DNA of 64,000 nucleotides, from NCBI GenBank assembly GCA_946811695.1, contig OX328125.1:99726643-99790642 (forward strand), written 5' to 3'. This stretch comes from Gonocerus acuteangulatus (Eukaryota; Arthropoda; Insecta; Hemiptera; Coreidae). Each line of letters starts with the position of its first letter. The first letter of the stretch is position 1. The position numbers were made by a program, and so were the translations under genes. Of this stretch, positions 40,350 to 51,852 are shown one piece after another. The notes beneath the pieces were generated by a model. The model saw only the letters and a list, made by a program, of their open reading frames with translations. It ran no database searches and was not told where the DNA came from.

Positions 40350-41915
40350 CAGAGTTGGGCAAACGTTAGCGCGCGCTAAAAGCTGATACCTCTCCGCCAA
40401 TTTAGCGAAACTGTAGAAACCAGCGCTAATAATTAGTGGTTAGCGGCGGCAGTGCGCTAACCGCTAATCTATTTATAAAATATCGTAATTGCTAATAGCT
40501 TAAGCTATAGTTACAACATTTTGTCACCTCAAAGTTCACTTCCGGTCTGCTCTGAGCAACCTCACTCCTGTTCCACTTCCGCTTCAATCTACAGGATTTC
40601 CGATCACATGAATGTCAATTTCGGTTACTTCCGGTCGAGTCATGCCTATCACTGGGTAACTCCTGTTTGATCTGGCTCACTTCCGGTCACTCACAGACAC
40701 CGGCACACTGACACTCCTTAATCTAGGTTACTTCCGGTCCTATAATCATCCCTGGGTCGTTTCCGGAAGCACCCCAGGGCCTTCCAGGCTCTCATGATAG
40801 ACTGGAGGTGAACCGGCAGTGACCCGGAAGTAATTGTAAGCAACCGGAAGTGGTCCGAAGCTGTCCAGATTCATCCAGAAACTGTCCAGGAGTAATTGTG
40901 GTGACCCGGAAGCCATTTTGAGAACACGGAAGTGAAACAGGAAGTGGTCAAAAGTTGCCCAGATAGTTCAAGAAACAGTCAGGGATAATTTTGGTGACCC
41001 GCAAGCCATTTTTGAGTATCCCTGGGGCATTTCCGGGCGAATTTGATCAGCTTTTGACCACTTCCGGGTTCTCAAAATGAGTTCTGGGTATCCTAAATTA
41101 CCCGTGGGCCGTTTCTGGATAAATCTGGGTAACTTTAGACCACTTCTGGTTTCACTTCCGGGTTCTCAAAATGGCTTCCGGGTCACCAATATTACTCCTG
41201 GACAGTTTCCGTATGAGCCTGGGCAACTTTTGGCCACTTCCGGGTTCTCATAATGGCTTCCGGGTCACCAAAATTACTTCTGGACAGTTTCCGGATGAAT
41301 CTGGACAACTTTTGGCCACTTCCGGTTTCACGTCCGGGTTCTCAAAATGGCTTCCGGGTCACCACAATTACTCCTGGACAGTTTCCAGATGAATCTGGAC
41401 AACTATGGTCCACTTCCGGTTGCTTACAATTACTACCGGGTCACTGCCGGTTCACCTCCGGTCTATCATGAGTGCCTGGAAGGCCCTGGGGTACTTCCGG
41501 AAACGACCCAGGGATGAATATTGGACCGGAAGTAACCTAGATTAAGGAGTGTCAGAGTGTGCCATTGTCGGTGAATGACCGGAAGTAAGCCAGATCGAAC
41601 AGGAGTTACCCAGTGATAGGCATGAGTCGACCGGAAGTAACCGAAATTGACATTGATGTGATCGGAAATCCTGTAGATTGAAGCGGAAGTGGAACAGGAG
41701 TGAGGTTGCTCAGAGCAGACCGGAAGTGAACTTTGAGGTGACAAAATGTTGTAACTATAGCTTAAGCTATTAGCAATTACGATATTTTATAAATAGATTA
41801 GCGGTTAGCGCACTGCCACCGCTAACCACTAATTATTAGCGCTGGTTTCTACAGTTTCGCTAAATTGGCGGAGAGGTATCAGCTTTTAGCGCGCGCTAAC
41901 GTTTGCCCAACTCTG
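40350..41915. mobile_element. 1566-bp hAT-type palindromic element with ACTTCCGG arrays
   Basis: Perfect termini CAGAGTTGGGCAAACG at both ends, inverted, flanked by an exact 8-bp duplication GAGCAAGG (40342-40349, 41916-41923). CAGAG ends plus an 8-bp duplication are the hAT signature. At least 450 bp of each arm pair with each other. The interior is built from units of roughly 90-100 bp (GTGACCCGGAAGCCATTTTG, GTCCAGATTCATCCGGAAAC). I count at least 15 exact ACTTCCGG/CCGGAAGT octamers. There is no transposase; short frames inside it are palindrome by-products. Confidence 0.93.
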
Positions 41916-42291
41916 GAGCAAGGTGTATTATGTAAATATCAGTATAATTATAATAAATTGAGACATATTCTAAGATTATCTGATATAACAATTGTAATTT
42001 AAATGATTTAGGAAAGGCATGCTAATACTACTGAGTATTAGACAAAAATATTAAAATACAAAAAAGCTTTAATATGTTATCAATATTTTACACATTGAAG
42101 AGACTATTGTAGTTGTTTTTGCTCAAGTGGTACATCCAGTAACTCATATACTGGATGAAAGCATGAGCAGAAAAAAATATTTCATGTTCTAGTGCCTTTG
42201 TTTGGGTATTGGAATTTCGTCCCAGACCTACATATATGCCTGCCCAGCCTGTACAGTGGATCAGAAAAAAGGAGAAACCAGGCAGCTGGAG

Positions 42292-43850
42292 CATGGGCGT
42301 ATATAAAGTGAGGTCAGAGGAGGCTGTAGCCCCCTCAAAAATTTTGGTTTGATCGGTAAAATGTATCATAAACCCCATAAAAATAAATGGTAAAAATGCA
42401 GTTTCCAGCCCTCCAAACCGATTTCTTTCAAACTTTGCACAATAACGTATTTTGATGCACTAAACACGAATACGATAAAAAAAAAACGTCGGATTTAACT
42501 AGGAAAGAAGTTATTAAGCACTTAAGTTCACTGTTGTGCAGGTTATGAGAGCTAATGTAAACAACTAAATTTGTCAACATACGCATGCGCGGGTATGGAA
42601 AAGTTCGTAATAAGGAAGTTTAATTGAAATTTACCATAAATTATCGAAATTCATCAGCAGTTATTTATTTACAATCATTTTTTTAAATAATTAAACACTC
42701 CTCACATTTCTTGTTTCGTTCATGAAAAGTATTATATATCAGAAATCCCTTAATAATTTGCTAATGCCTTTATAATTATCGTTCTAATTCGCGCCTATCG
42801 AACTTCAATTGTCAACAAGTCAATTGTCAAACAAATATTTTGATGCTAAACAGAAGAACATTTAGATGGATATTTGGCCGAATTTCTCTTCAAACGCGCT
42901 CATAAATATGAAGAGCGTTTAAAGGCATTTTTCAGTGCGATTGGGGATTTGTATCCACCGAACATCCAGTCTCAAGAAGAAGAAGAAGAAGAAGAAAAAA
43001 GCTAAAAGAGATGTCTTGGAGGATTAGAGGAATGTCTAGGAAGACTTTAAGGGCATACGTGCTATGCGTTTCCGCTCGCTCCGCTACGCTCCGCTCGCTC
43101 AAGAAAATAACAAAACCCCAGTCAATCCAACTCGCTAAAATTAATAGAATTCTATTAATTTTAGCGAGTTGGATTGACTGGGGTTTTGTTATTTTGTTGA
43201 GCGAGCGGAGCGAGCGGAAACGCATAGCACGTATGCCCTTAAGCGACAGGTGACGACGGGTGAGGATGCCCTTAAAATTAACAATATCTTTGAATAAATG
43301 GTTTCTGAACATTTCAAATGAGAGTTCTCTGTTTCCCAATGTTACATATCTGCGCATGCGCGTGTTTACAAATACGCTGATGCCTAGTTTTATAACCTTC
43401 CTAACTTTAGTGCTTAATATTATAGTCTATTAATTTTAGCGAGTTGGATTGACTGGGGTTTTGTCATCTTTTTGAGCGAGCGGAGCGAGCGGAAACGTAC
43501 AGCACGTATGCCTTAAAGTCGTAATTTATGCCTTAAAGTCATCACAAATTTAGTTGTTTACATTAGCTCTCATAATCTGCACAACAGTGAACTTAAGTGC
43601 TTAATAACTTCTTTCCTAGTTAAATCCGACGTTTTTTTTTTATCGTATTCGTGTTTAGTGCATCAAAATACGTTATTGTGCAAAGTTTGAAAGAAATCGG
43701 TTTGGAGGGCTGGAAACTGCATTTTTACCAAATAAATTAAGTAATAAGATCATTTAGTTCATAAAAACTATTTTGGGTGTAATAGCGTTTTTGTTGACTA
43801 AAACTATTCCAAGTTCTAGATTGTTAGTATTCCATACCCCAGAAATAGTA
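42292..43850 (+). mobile_element. ~275-bp hAT-like MITE, interrupted by a 1.34-kb palindrome
   Basis: 42292-42388 is the left part of the CATGGGCGTATATAA family. The family sequence resumes at 43730 (AAATAAATTAAGTAATAAGA) and continues to about 43850, where the right end has decayed. The break is exactly at the 8-bp duplication AAATAAAT of the inserted element. Confidence 0.8.
42389..43729. mobile_element. 1341-bp inverted-repeat element nested in a MITE
   Basis: Termini GGTAAAAATGCAGTTTCC and the inverse, with arms of about 170 bp, flanked by 8-bp duplications AAATAAAT (42381-42388, 43730-43737). A second palindrome inside (about 43050-43245) is centred on a GAATTC and joins CTCGCTAAAATTAATAGAA to its complement. 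A third, imperfect copy of that arm lies at 43428-43515. Superfamily unclear: 8-bp duplications fit hAT, P or Merlin; the GG ends would suit Merlin. Frames crossing it are symmetric artefacts. Confidence 0.85.
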
Positions 43851-44599
43851 AAAAACAAAACAGAAAATAGGGGAAAAACGTTCAAATGGACGAAACCAAC
43901 ACTTTGGAAGTTCTAAGCACTTATTTCTCCAACGGGCATTGTCAAATCGAAAAATACTCGAGAAATAATTTTCGTAGGCAATTTAGTAAGCTTTCTTAAC
44001 CGATTCCTTGATATTTACGAAAATATGTCTCGAACCAGAGGAAAACCAATTTGCCAACAAATATATAATATTACGTACTTACATTGTGCTGTAGACAGAG
44101 TATTGTGATAAAAATGAAAAGGAGGAAGATCAATGACTTGAAAATATTAATTAATTTTGTTTAATGTCTAGTGTAAAGGTTAACAAATGCGTGAATGTGT
44201 CGATATCACATGTATAAACGGAATATATTTATTAATTTAAATTAGATTTTGGGTTTAATAGAGATGAGACGGGGTAAAATTCCTTCATCCATGGACTAAT
44301 GTGTTAGCCTTAATCTGATCAATAATACCCCTGAAAAACATTATTGTAGTATTTATACGCTAGCGTTACGCCCCACAATTTTTATATTGCGCTGGTTATG
44401 GTATGTGGACTGTATGATGATATTAGATGGAAAAGCTAAATAAATGAATATCGTTATGAAATGTATAATACATTGACGAAACAGTTGTTGGTGTATCGGC
44501 GCCCCCCTGCTGCTTAGTTTTATTGGTAGTAAACTCAATGGCAACACTGGAGTTGCTCTGACCATGTTCCTTTACAAAACTGGAATTATATTCTCAAGT

Positions 44600-44768
44600 G
44601 GGAGGTGGGGGTTCGAGCCCCCCCCCCCACGGAGGAGGGATTTTTCTCATTTCAGGTCCCGTTGAGAAAATTCCTTGCTGCACCATGGATGTTTTGGAAG
44701 AGTGGCAGCCTATAAATAGCCAGGCGCTAATGGTCTAGATGTCGGTGCGCCGTAAAAAAAAACTTCTT
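44600..44768 (+). mobile_element. SINE family B, diverged
   Basis: B-box region GTGGGGGTTCGAGCCCCCC, body TTTCTCATTTCAGGTCCCG, GAGTGGCAGCCTATAAATAG and the tail GGCGCTAATGG...GCGCCGTAAAAAAA. Its pre-tail segment is closer to that of the 5S-headed copy at 38657 than to the other family B copies. Confidence 0.8.
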
Positions 44769-44778
44769 AAGGAACTAC

Positions 44779-45346
44779 ATATCGTCCTAGCCATGTCAAA
44801 CTATCGAATATGAAATATCTCGTTTACACATTCGAGACTTCGCTCTTAGGTTGTGGACGATACAGCATGTCGCAAATTTTCACAACTCTAACCCCTTTAG
44901 AATAGCCTTTAATGCCTTAAAATTCGACAATGGATAGAATATGTTTGTTCCCTAGTTTGACATGGTAGGGACCTGACAATTAGCTTCGAAATATACATGG
45001 ACCAACCTAAGGCAGTTGATAGGGAAAATAAACGAATTTATGTAGTCTGCCTCCATAATTTTCAAAATAAATCGAAGATTTAAAAAGTCCGACTCGCAGG
45101 AACTTAGCTCAAATATGCAAATCGGAGCAAACTAGCGAACGAACATATTCTATCCATTGACGAAGTAATGTATTGAAAAATGGTCTTATTCGATACTTCA
45201 TTTAAGCCATTAAAGGCTACTATATAAAGGGGATAGAGTTGTCTCAATTTGCGGCAAGCCGTATCGTCCGCAATCCAAGAGCAAGGTCTCGAATTCGAAA
45301 AACGAGATTTTTCATATTCGATAGTTTGACATGGTAGGGACGATAT
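44779..45346. mobile_element. Foldback element, ~570 bp
   Basis: ATATCGTCC, GCCATGTCAAACTATCGAAT and ATGAAATATCTCGTTT at the left are mirrored by ACGAGATTTTTCATATTCG and ATAGTTTGACATGG, then GGGACGATAT, at the right. Pairing continues inward (CGATAC, CTTTAATGCC/GGCTACT-type blocks) with gaps. No coding capacity; superfamily unknown. Confidence 0.75.
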
Positions 45347-45385
45347 GTTGTCGTCTAAGTTTGGAGTGAAATATATGGTAATACG

Positions 45386-45664
45386 CATGGGCTTATATAA
45401 GGGGGGGGGGGCTGAGGGGGCTCCAGCCCCTCCCGAAATTTTGACTTGATGGTAAAAACTTGTCGTAAAACCCTTAAAAATAAATTAAATAAGATCACTT
45501 AGTTCATAAAAAGTATTTTATTTGACGTGCTATAGCGTTTTAGTTGCCTAAAACTATTCCAGGCTCTAAATTTTTAGTATTCCATACCCCGGAAATGGTC
45601 TCAGCCCCCCCCCCCCCGTAATTTTCCCAGCCCCTCCCGAAATTATTTTCTATATAAGCCCATG
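45386..45664 (+). mobile_element. hAT-like MITE, CATGGGC family, 279 bp
   Basis: Ends CATGGGCTTATATAAGG and CTATATAAGCCCATG, flanked by an exact 8-bp duplication GTAATACG on both sides. The interior has G-run and C-run blocks near the ends and GCGTTTTAGTTGCCTAAAAC in the middle. Confidence 0.93.
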
Positions 45665-45814
45665 GTAATACGCTGGATTGTTATGTTCGAATATGATTTT
45701 AGAAATGAATGAGTTACATAGCTAGTTCCTGTCGCCGAAATAGAAGAGGAGGCAATGAAACTTCAGTGCGTAAACTTACTATTTATTACGATATTTGGAT
45801 AGAACACTCCCAGC

Positions 45815-46088
45815 CATGGGCGTATATAAGGGGGGGGGCTGAGGGAGCTGCAGCCCCCCACTCCCGAAATTTTGATTTGATCGGTAAAAATGTTATAAAA
45901 CCCTTAAAAATAAAATCATTTAGTTCATAAAAAATATTCTATTTTGAATGTCGTAGCGTTTTACTTGGCTAAAACTCTTCCAAGATCTAAATAGTTAGTA
46001 TTCCATACACAGGAAATGGTCTCAGCCCCCCCCCCCCCCCCGAAATTTTCCCAGCCCCCTCCGAAATGATTTCCTATATACGCACATG
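45815..46088 (+). mobile_element. hAT-like MITE, CATGGGC family, 274 bp
   Basis: Same family as 45386-45664, with its own exact 8-bp duplication CTCCCAGC at 45807-45814 and 46089-46096. Termini CATGGGCGTATATAAGG / CTATATACGCACATG. Confidence 0.93.
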
Positions 46089-46279
46089 CTCCCAGCCTTA
46101 GAAACTAGAATATGTGGTAGAATGCCGCCTGCCTTAGAATCGAGATTTATAAATATTGAAAGATTGTGAATTACAGATCTTATATGTCCGGGATTCCCAG
46201 GATGGGATTCACAGAAATGCAAAGCCTGTGAATCACAGAGGGAATGCTATATATAGAGCTGTTTCCCCCCACCCTTGTC

Positions 46280-46328
46280 ATTTTTCAAGTTCACTTGCCT
46301 TCATCTCTTTGTTCGTGTTTTCTTTGCC
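46280..46328 (+). promoter_or_regulatory. Candidate untranslated first exon and TATA box for the 74-residue protein gene
   Basis: CTATATATAG at 46247-46256 lies about 30 bp before a pyrimidine-rich stretch that ends GCC|GTAAGTACC, a strong splice donor at 46329. The next fitting plus-strand acceptor before a coding frame is 52820-52821, implying a 6.5-kb intron. This is an inference from signal spacing only. Confidence 0.3.
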
Positions 46329-46399
46329 GTAAGTACCTTTTTCAATTACTTCATTATGAGTTTTCCGGGAATGGATTAATGTCGGGATGCTTTTAATAT

Positions 46400-47172
46400 T
46401 AGTAATTACATTGCTTAACTTTGTAAGTTTTTTTTCTCAGGGGTTAACTATAAATATTATGCCTGATCCTTAGGATCTTTCTTATCCTAATGTTTATTAA
46501 CCTAAAAGTCCTCCATTATCTATATTCATAATTTACATCTTGTATAAACACCTGCAACTTATTTATTTTAAATGTTGAGGAGTTGATTCAAGAGGATTAT
46601 CCCTAGTTTTTTTCTTGACTTCATCATTGAACCCATACAGGGAAATTATTTAACAAGAATATTTAAATTTTTGTTTAAATAACGTTGTTTGAAGAGAGAT
46701 CATTTATTTAAAGTATGAAAAAATGAACTACTTGATTTTTGTCCATTTTATTCTTCCTGCTTCGAGCCTGCTGTTGCTTTTTCAAGTGTTTACTAAATAC
46801 AGGGTGTTCAAAACTCGATTGACACCCCCCTTTTTTATCACAATTTTTGAAATTTAAAAACGAAACTTGGTGGGTCCTAACGGGGTCGAATGAACTTTCA
46901 TTGGACCTAATGCAGGACCCCTTAAATTTCAAGAGAATTGAATTTTATGTTGATTTTATACCCGTCATTTTTTACGCTAAAGCACACCAATGAGTAACAA
47001 ATTGCCGAAAACCCTTGTTTTTTGTCACTTTTCTGCCAATAACGTAGAAAGTATGCCGTAATGATAAAAATAATCAATATAAACGTTGTAGAGGATTAAA
47101 TTTACTTCCCCAAAATTACCTTTAAATGCCTAAAATGATAATAGGAATGTTTCAGAAAAGTGTATTATCAAC
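46400..47172. other. Intergenic, no gene seen
   Basis: AT-rich. A transposon-end-like GGGTGTTCAAAACTCGATTG begins at 46802, followed by a block of slightly higher complexity to about 47160. No partner end was found. Confidence 0.5.
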
Positions 47173-47443
47173 CATGGGCGTATATAAGGGGGGGGGCTGA
47201 GGGGGCTGCAGCCCTTCCCGAAATTTTCATTTGATGGTAAAAATGTGTCATAAAAACCTTAAAAATAAATTAAATAAGATCGTTTAGTTAATAAAAAATA
47301 GTTTATTTTAGATAAAATAGCGTTTTAGTTGCCTATAACTATTTTAAATTCTAAATTTTTCATATTCCATGCCCCGGATATGGTCTCAGCCCCCCCGTAA
47401 TTTTCCCAGCCCCTCCCGAAATTATTTCCTATATAAGCCCATG
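47173..47443 (+). mobile_element. hAT-like MITE, CATGGGC family, 271 bp
   Basis: Third copy with an exact 8-bp duplication, TTATCAAC on both sides. Termini CATGGGCGTATATAAGG and CCTATATAAGCCCATG. Confidence 0.93.
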
Positions 47444-47459
47444 TTATCAACGTGATCTA

Positions 47460-48415
47460 TGCTTCATTAAAACTTAATAAAAATTTCCTAAACCATTTTT
47501 GCCAAATTACTTTTGGGGCCAAACTACTTTTCGAGTTTCAAAAAAGCCTACAGCCTCCAAATCTGCTTACATTCATATGAATGCATTTTTTTTTAAAAAA
47601 TGAAAGCTAATAAAATTTAGAGGAACTTTGTCAGATCAGATTTTTGTTTTTGTTTCCACTGTTTATTAAATTACGTGTAAATAATTCACAAACTTTTACA
47701 ATCAAACATAAAATAATATTTTATTTTTCATCTAACTTAATATCAGCACTGATATCGTTGAAATAAACATTGAAACCCTGATTAGACTTGAAAAAAATCA
47801 AAATTTAATATAAAATCATTCAAAAATCATATTATTTCAATAATTCTCTTTGTTGAATGATAAATTTACGTCTTAAAGATGTCAGTCTGATTTTTTCCAA
47901 GTCTAATCAGGGTTTCAATGTTTATTTCAATGATATCAGTGCTGATATTAAGTTAGATGAATAATAAAATATTATTTTATGTTTGATTGTAAAAGTTTGT
48001 GAATTATTTATACGTTATTTAATAAACAGGAGAAACAAAAACTAAATTTTTTTAGCTTTCATTAAAAAAAAAAATCATTGAAATCGGTTAAGATTTAGAG
48101 GCTCTAGTCTGTTTTGAAAGACGAAAAGTAGTTTGGCCCCACTGTGCGCCAGTGGGAATCGAACCCAACCAACTCCCGCATATGAATCTAAGGCGTTAGC
48201 CACTAGACCACAGGGTAACCCCTCTATTCCTTTAAATTTAATATTTTATTTTTGAATCCCTTTTTAAAGTAATGGACCTTGATTTTTGAAAATACAAGAT
48301 ATAGCTGTAGTTTTGTCAACATTTTTATATTAATTTAGTCTTCAAACATTCTTAAATTCCTAAGTAGGTGGAGCAAAAATAGTTTAGGAAATTTTTATTA
48401 GGTTTTAACACTATG
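47460..48415. mobile_element. Nested foldback: outer arms around a 626-bp inverted-repeat element
   Basis: Inner element 47515-48140: GGGGCCAAACTACTTTTCG at the left, CGAAAAGTAGTTTGGCCCC at the right, with arms of about 280 bp covering GATTAGACTTGAAAAAAATC and CATAAAATAATATTTTATTT-type sequence. Outer arms: ATAAAAATTTCCTAAACCAT at 47478 and its complement near 48385 (GTTTAGGAAATTTTTAT). A minus-strand SINE family B remnant (48150-48225) lies between the inner and outer right arms. A related arm fragment is at 480-660. Confidence 0.75.
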
Positions 48416-48845
48416 TTGTCAGGCATTATCCCGCCAAGTTTCCTGCACCTTACCCCTTCATGCACCGGAACGAGTAGACTCATCTCCCTCGTGTTACTGC
48501 AAAAGTATGTCACACAGGAGCTGCATAACTAAGCACTCCTCAGAATTTTCTAGTGTATACTACATTACTGAATAATTTGCTGTAAATAACCTATACAAAT
48601 AAAATAAAAACGTGAATAGTTCTGCTCATTTACATTTCTTATGAGGACTGTTCAATTATTAATTTTGTAAATAATTTGCTTCCAGAGTTATGTTAATACA
48701 TAATACTGTACTACTTAATAAATATACAAAAACTTAATTTTCCGTCTTTTGGTCTGACACAGGAACAGGATACAGTCCCATTAGTGGGAGATAGGGCTCC
48801 TTGCGGCGGCTTTGGGAACCTACGTCTGGTGGGCTAATTGAAACA

Positions 48846-49400
48846 GAGTTTAAAGTAAACCCCCCTTTCCGATAGACCGATTTAATTAATTTTTACAACA
48901 CTTCTTTCTCATGAGATACCCATGACGTATACCGCGTTTCGTTACAATACAGCAGAAATTACGACTGGTATGAGTATATTAGTACTTTAGGTCTGGAGTA
49001 AACCCCCTCTCCAAATAACCCGATTTAGTTTATTTTTACAACCTTGATTTAGGTTATTTTTTTCTCAGTTGATTACCACCACGAACACCGAGTTTCGTTG
49101 AAATGTAACAAACATTACGGCTGGTAGTGGTAAATTGGTAATTTGGGTCCGGAGTAAACCCCCCTCCTAATGAACCGATTTAGTTTATATTTACAGCGTA
49201 TGTCTTTCTTTAGATCAAAATAACGAATACCGAGTTTCGTTGAAATATAACAAAAACTACGGCTGGCATGGTCAAATTAGTGTTTTGGGTCTTGATGGAC
49301 CGATTTTGGTGGTTAACGAACTCGTTCAATCGTTTGCTAATTGAACGCTATATACCACGTTTCGTGAAGAAAAATAAAACTCTGGCCGCTATCGTGTTAA
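48846..49400. repeat. Tandem ~150-bp repeats, about three and a half units
   Basis: Units begin near 48846, 48990, 49146 and 49285 with GGTCTGGAGTAAACCCCC-type sequence and contain GATTTAGTTTAT, ACCGAGTTTCGTTGAAAT and ACGGCTGG. The array ends at an (AT)n tract at 49408. The last unit shares GATGGACCGATTTTGGTGG with 34271-34290, linking it to the Helitron-like repeats. Confidence 0.8.
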
Positions 49401-49407
49401 CAGACAC

Positions 49408-49416
49408 ATATATATA

Positions 49417-49477
<61 letters not shown>
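49408..49477. repeat. (AT)n microsatellite
   Basis: About 70 bp, almost pure AT with one GC interruption near the start. Tyr-Ile repeat frames across it are artefacts. Confidence 0.95.
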
Positions 49478-49479
<2 letters not shown>

Positions 49480-50642
49480 ATATTGATATGTTTTCACTTG
49501 CTGAATAGAAATATACAAATTAAAATTCATAGTTAGCTCTTATTATTATTTTTGCCATATTTAATATAATACGTTATAACATTAATAATGGTAACTCCTA
49601 ATGAATGATAACAAGGCTTTGAAAAAGAAGCATGGACAAATTTTAAAGCAGTTTTTTGGGCTATTAGAGAAATGAAAATTATGATGAATAATTTTCCTCA
49701 AAACTATCAACAGTTGGTTTGCAATATGTCCCTAAAAAATTCATTTTTTTTATTCTCATCTTGATTTTTTTTTGAACTGGGGTAATGAAAGAGATGAACA
49801 TGGTGAACGATTCCACCAAGATATCTCGACAATGGAATAGAGATACCAGGGTCGATGGAATGCCTCAATGTTAACGCACTACTTTTTACTAATTTAAGAA
49901 GATATCCCTGAAAGCAATTACAATAGACAAATGAAAAAGAAGAGAAATTCTTAATTAAACAGGTTTAAATATTTCATTAATATTTCAAAATTTTCAATTT
50001 TGTATAAAAAGTAAATAAAATAATAAATAAATATAGTTTTTTTAAAATAAATTGTTTTGTACTTGTTCCTAACATGTTACTAAAAGTCAAATTTTGCTTG
50101 ATTTATTAGGTATATTTTAAAAATAAGAGCTAATTAAAAAAAATATATATATATTCGTGTTTTTGTATTCAGTAACCTCAAAGGAGTATAAAAATACAAT
50201 ATTAAATTGAAAGGCACACAAAAAGTTAAATTTTGTAGACCAGTATAATTAATGCAAATATTCTTATAATTCTAAAATAGGGGGATTGGTCTTAAAGTTG
50301 AAGGAAATTATATTTAAAAAATGAGACTGTTAGTTAGATAATCTCAGTAGTCTTCTACACCAATTGTGTATTAATTAATCCTGTCATCATGAATTTTATT
50401 GTGTACAGGTTTTCAAAGAATATGTTTAATAGTTTTTTTGGTTATTTTTTTTTTACTTTTTGGAAGGTTGACTAAGGTTTTTGGCTTATTGCATTTTTAC
50501 CCTCATCTGATTTTTACCTTGTCTCATGATTATTAAATTATTTTGTCTGATTATAATAAAATACTATCTACTGTTTATATGATATAAGGTATGGGTTCAT
50601 CCAACGATATTTTGGGAGGGGGAGTGGAATGTATAAGTCCCT
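49480..50642. other. Intergenic, no gene seen
   Basis: Low-complexity AT-rich sequence without coding frames, SINE boxes or clear inverted repeats. Confidence 0.55.
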
Positions 50643-50643
50643 T

Positions 50644-50856
50644 TCAGAGTCACCAATCAAATGTAATTAAAATTGCCAGTTGAGGAAGGTTGCCATATTT
50701 ATCTGATAATTTGAGATGTATGGGAAGAAAGTCCTCAGAGGACTTAAATCCTTTGTGGACTTTCTTCCCATACATTTTGAAATGATCAGATAAATTTAAT
50801 ATTGTAACCTTACAATTACCTGCAACTGGTAATTTTAATATTTGATTCGTGACTCT
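50644..50856. mobile_element. ~213-bp palindromic MITE
   Basis: Outer arms AGAGTCACCAATCAAAT and ATTTGATTCGTGACTCT, then matching AATTAAAATTGCCAGTTG / CAACTGGTAATTTTAATA and ATGTATGGGAAGAAAGTCC / GGACTTTCTTCCCATACAT around a short loop. A second small palindrome (TAAGTTAAGTTAATATATAT) lies at 50921-50949. Confidence 0.8.
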
Positions 50857-51600
50857 ACGTAATAATATTATGTAATATTTTGTAAATATTTAATAATATT
50901 TGATTGGTGAAAATACCTAAGTTAAGTTAATATATATTAACTTAACTTGAGTTTTCACCCCCCCCCCCCAAAAAAAACCCCACTAAAAGCAATGCCCCCA
51001 CCACTCTAGATGCATATATGCAGGCTGGGTTCTGCACTTGCCACAATCGGCTTGATTCAGGTTTTCGTAATCCTTTCCTCTAAAAACGGTCAATAGTCGA
51101 CATACAGTAATTTTCAATTAACACCATTACTTTTGGAACCCTGATTGTGCTTGTACACCTCACTTTAGAGGTGTTTTAGTATGTTACTTTTTGTTATTTA
51201 CTCTATCAAATTCACATGAGCTCCGATAAATCAAGTTTTAAACTTTGTCGTTTCTGTGCATTTATTTCCAACATTTAAAAGAAACTGCTAAACTAAACCA
51301 TACATTTTGTGTCTGCCTGAAATCTAACAGGTCTAAGTTTCTACAATATACTTACTTTCATGTAAAAACTTTTTGACATATGAACTATGAAAAAAAAATC
51401 AAGTTTATAAATAATTACTAGTGTTAATTTTAGTACATGAATTACATTTTGAATATTAGACAAACCTGTTGTTTTTGTCTTTATTGAAGCAGTTATTTAT
51501 TTATTTATGTTAATTTGTTGAAAGCAAAATAAAATAAATGATAACACGAATTTTACATTTCCATAACTTTTATTATTATTTTATAATGAAGTGTATATTG

Positions 51601-51852
51601 CATGAGCGTATCTAAGAGGGGCTGAGGAGGCTGCAGCCACCCGAAATTTTGATTTAATTGGTAAAAATGTGTCATAAAAACCTCAAAAATAAATTAAATG
51701 TGATCACTTAGCTCGGAAAAAATATTTTTGTAGGGTTTGTTAGCGTTTTAGTTGGCTAACTATTTCAAGTTCTATGTTGTTAGTATTCCATACCTCCCAA
51801 TCCACCGGTGCTCCCAGCCCCCGCCACGCACAAAATTATTAACGCCCCTGGT
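51601..51852 (+). mobile_element. Diverged CATGGGC-family MITE
   Basis: CATGAGCGTATCTAAGAGG start, GGCTGAGGAGGCTGCAGCC, GTGTCATAAAAACCTCAAA and TTAGTATTCCATAC all match the family. The right end (AACGCCCCTG) is degraded and no target duplication is visible, so this is the oldest copy here. Confidence 0.75.

Noticed and set aside
43064..43220. GCTCGCTC-type repeats resembling viral terminal repeats
   Set aside because: The likeness to parvoviral ends is limited to a simple GC-rich repeat. The surrounding element has transposon ends and an 8-bp duplication, and no viral gene is present.
42932..43357. Open frames on both strands sharing the same peptide
   Set aside because: They read the same palindrome from both sides; the shared peptide is a consequence of symmetry.
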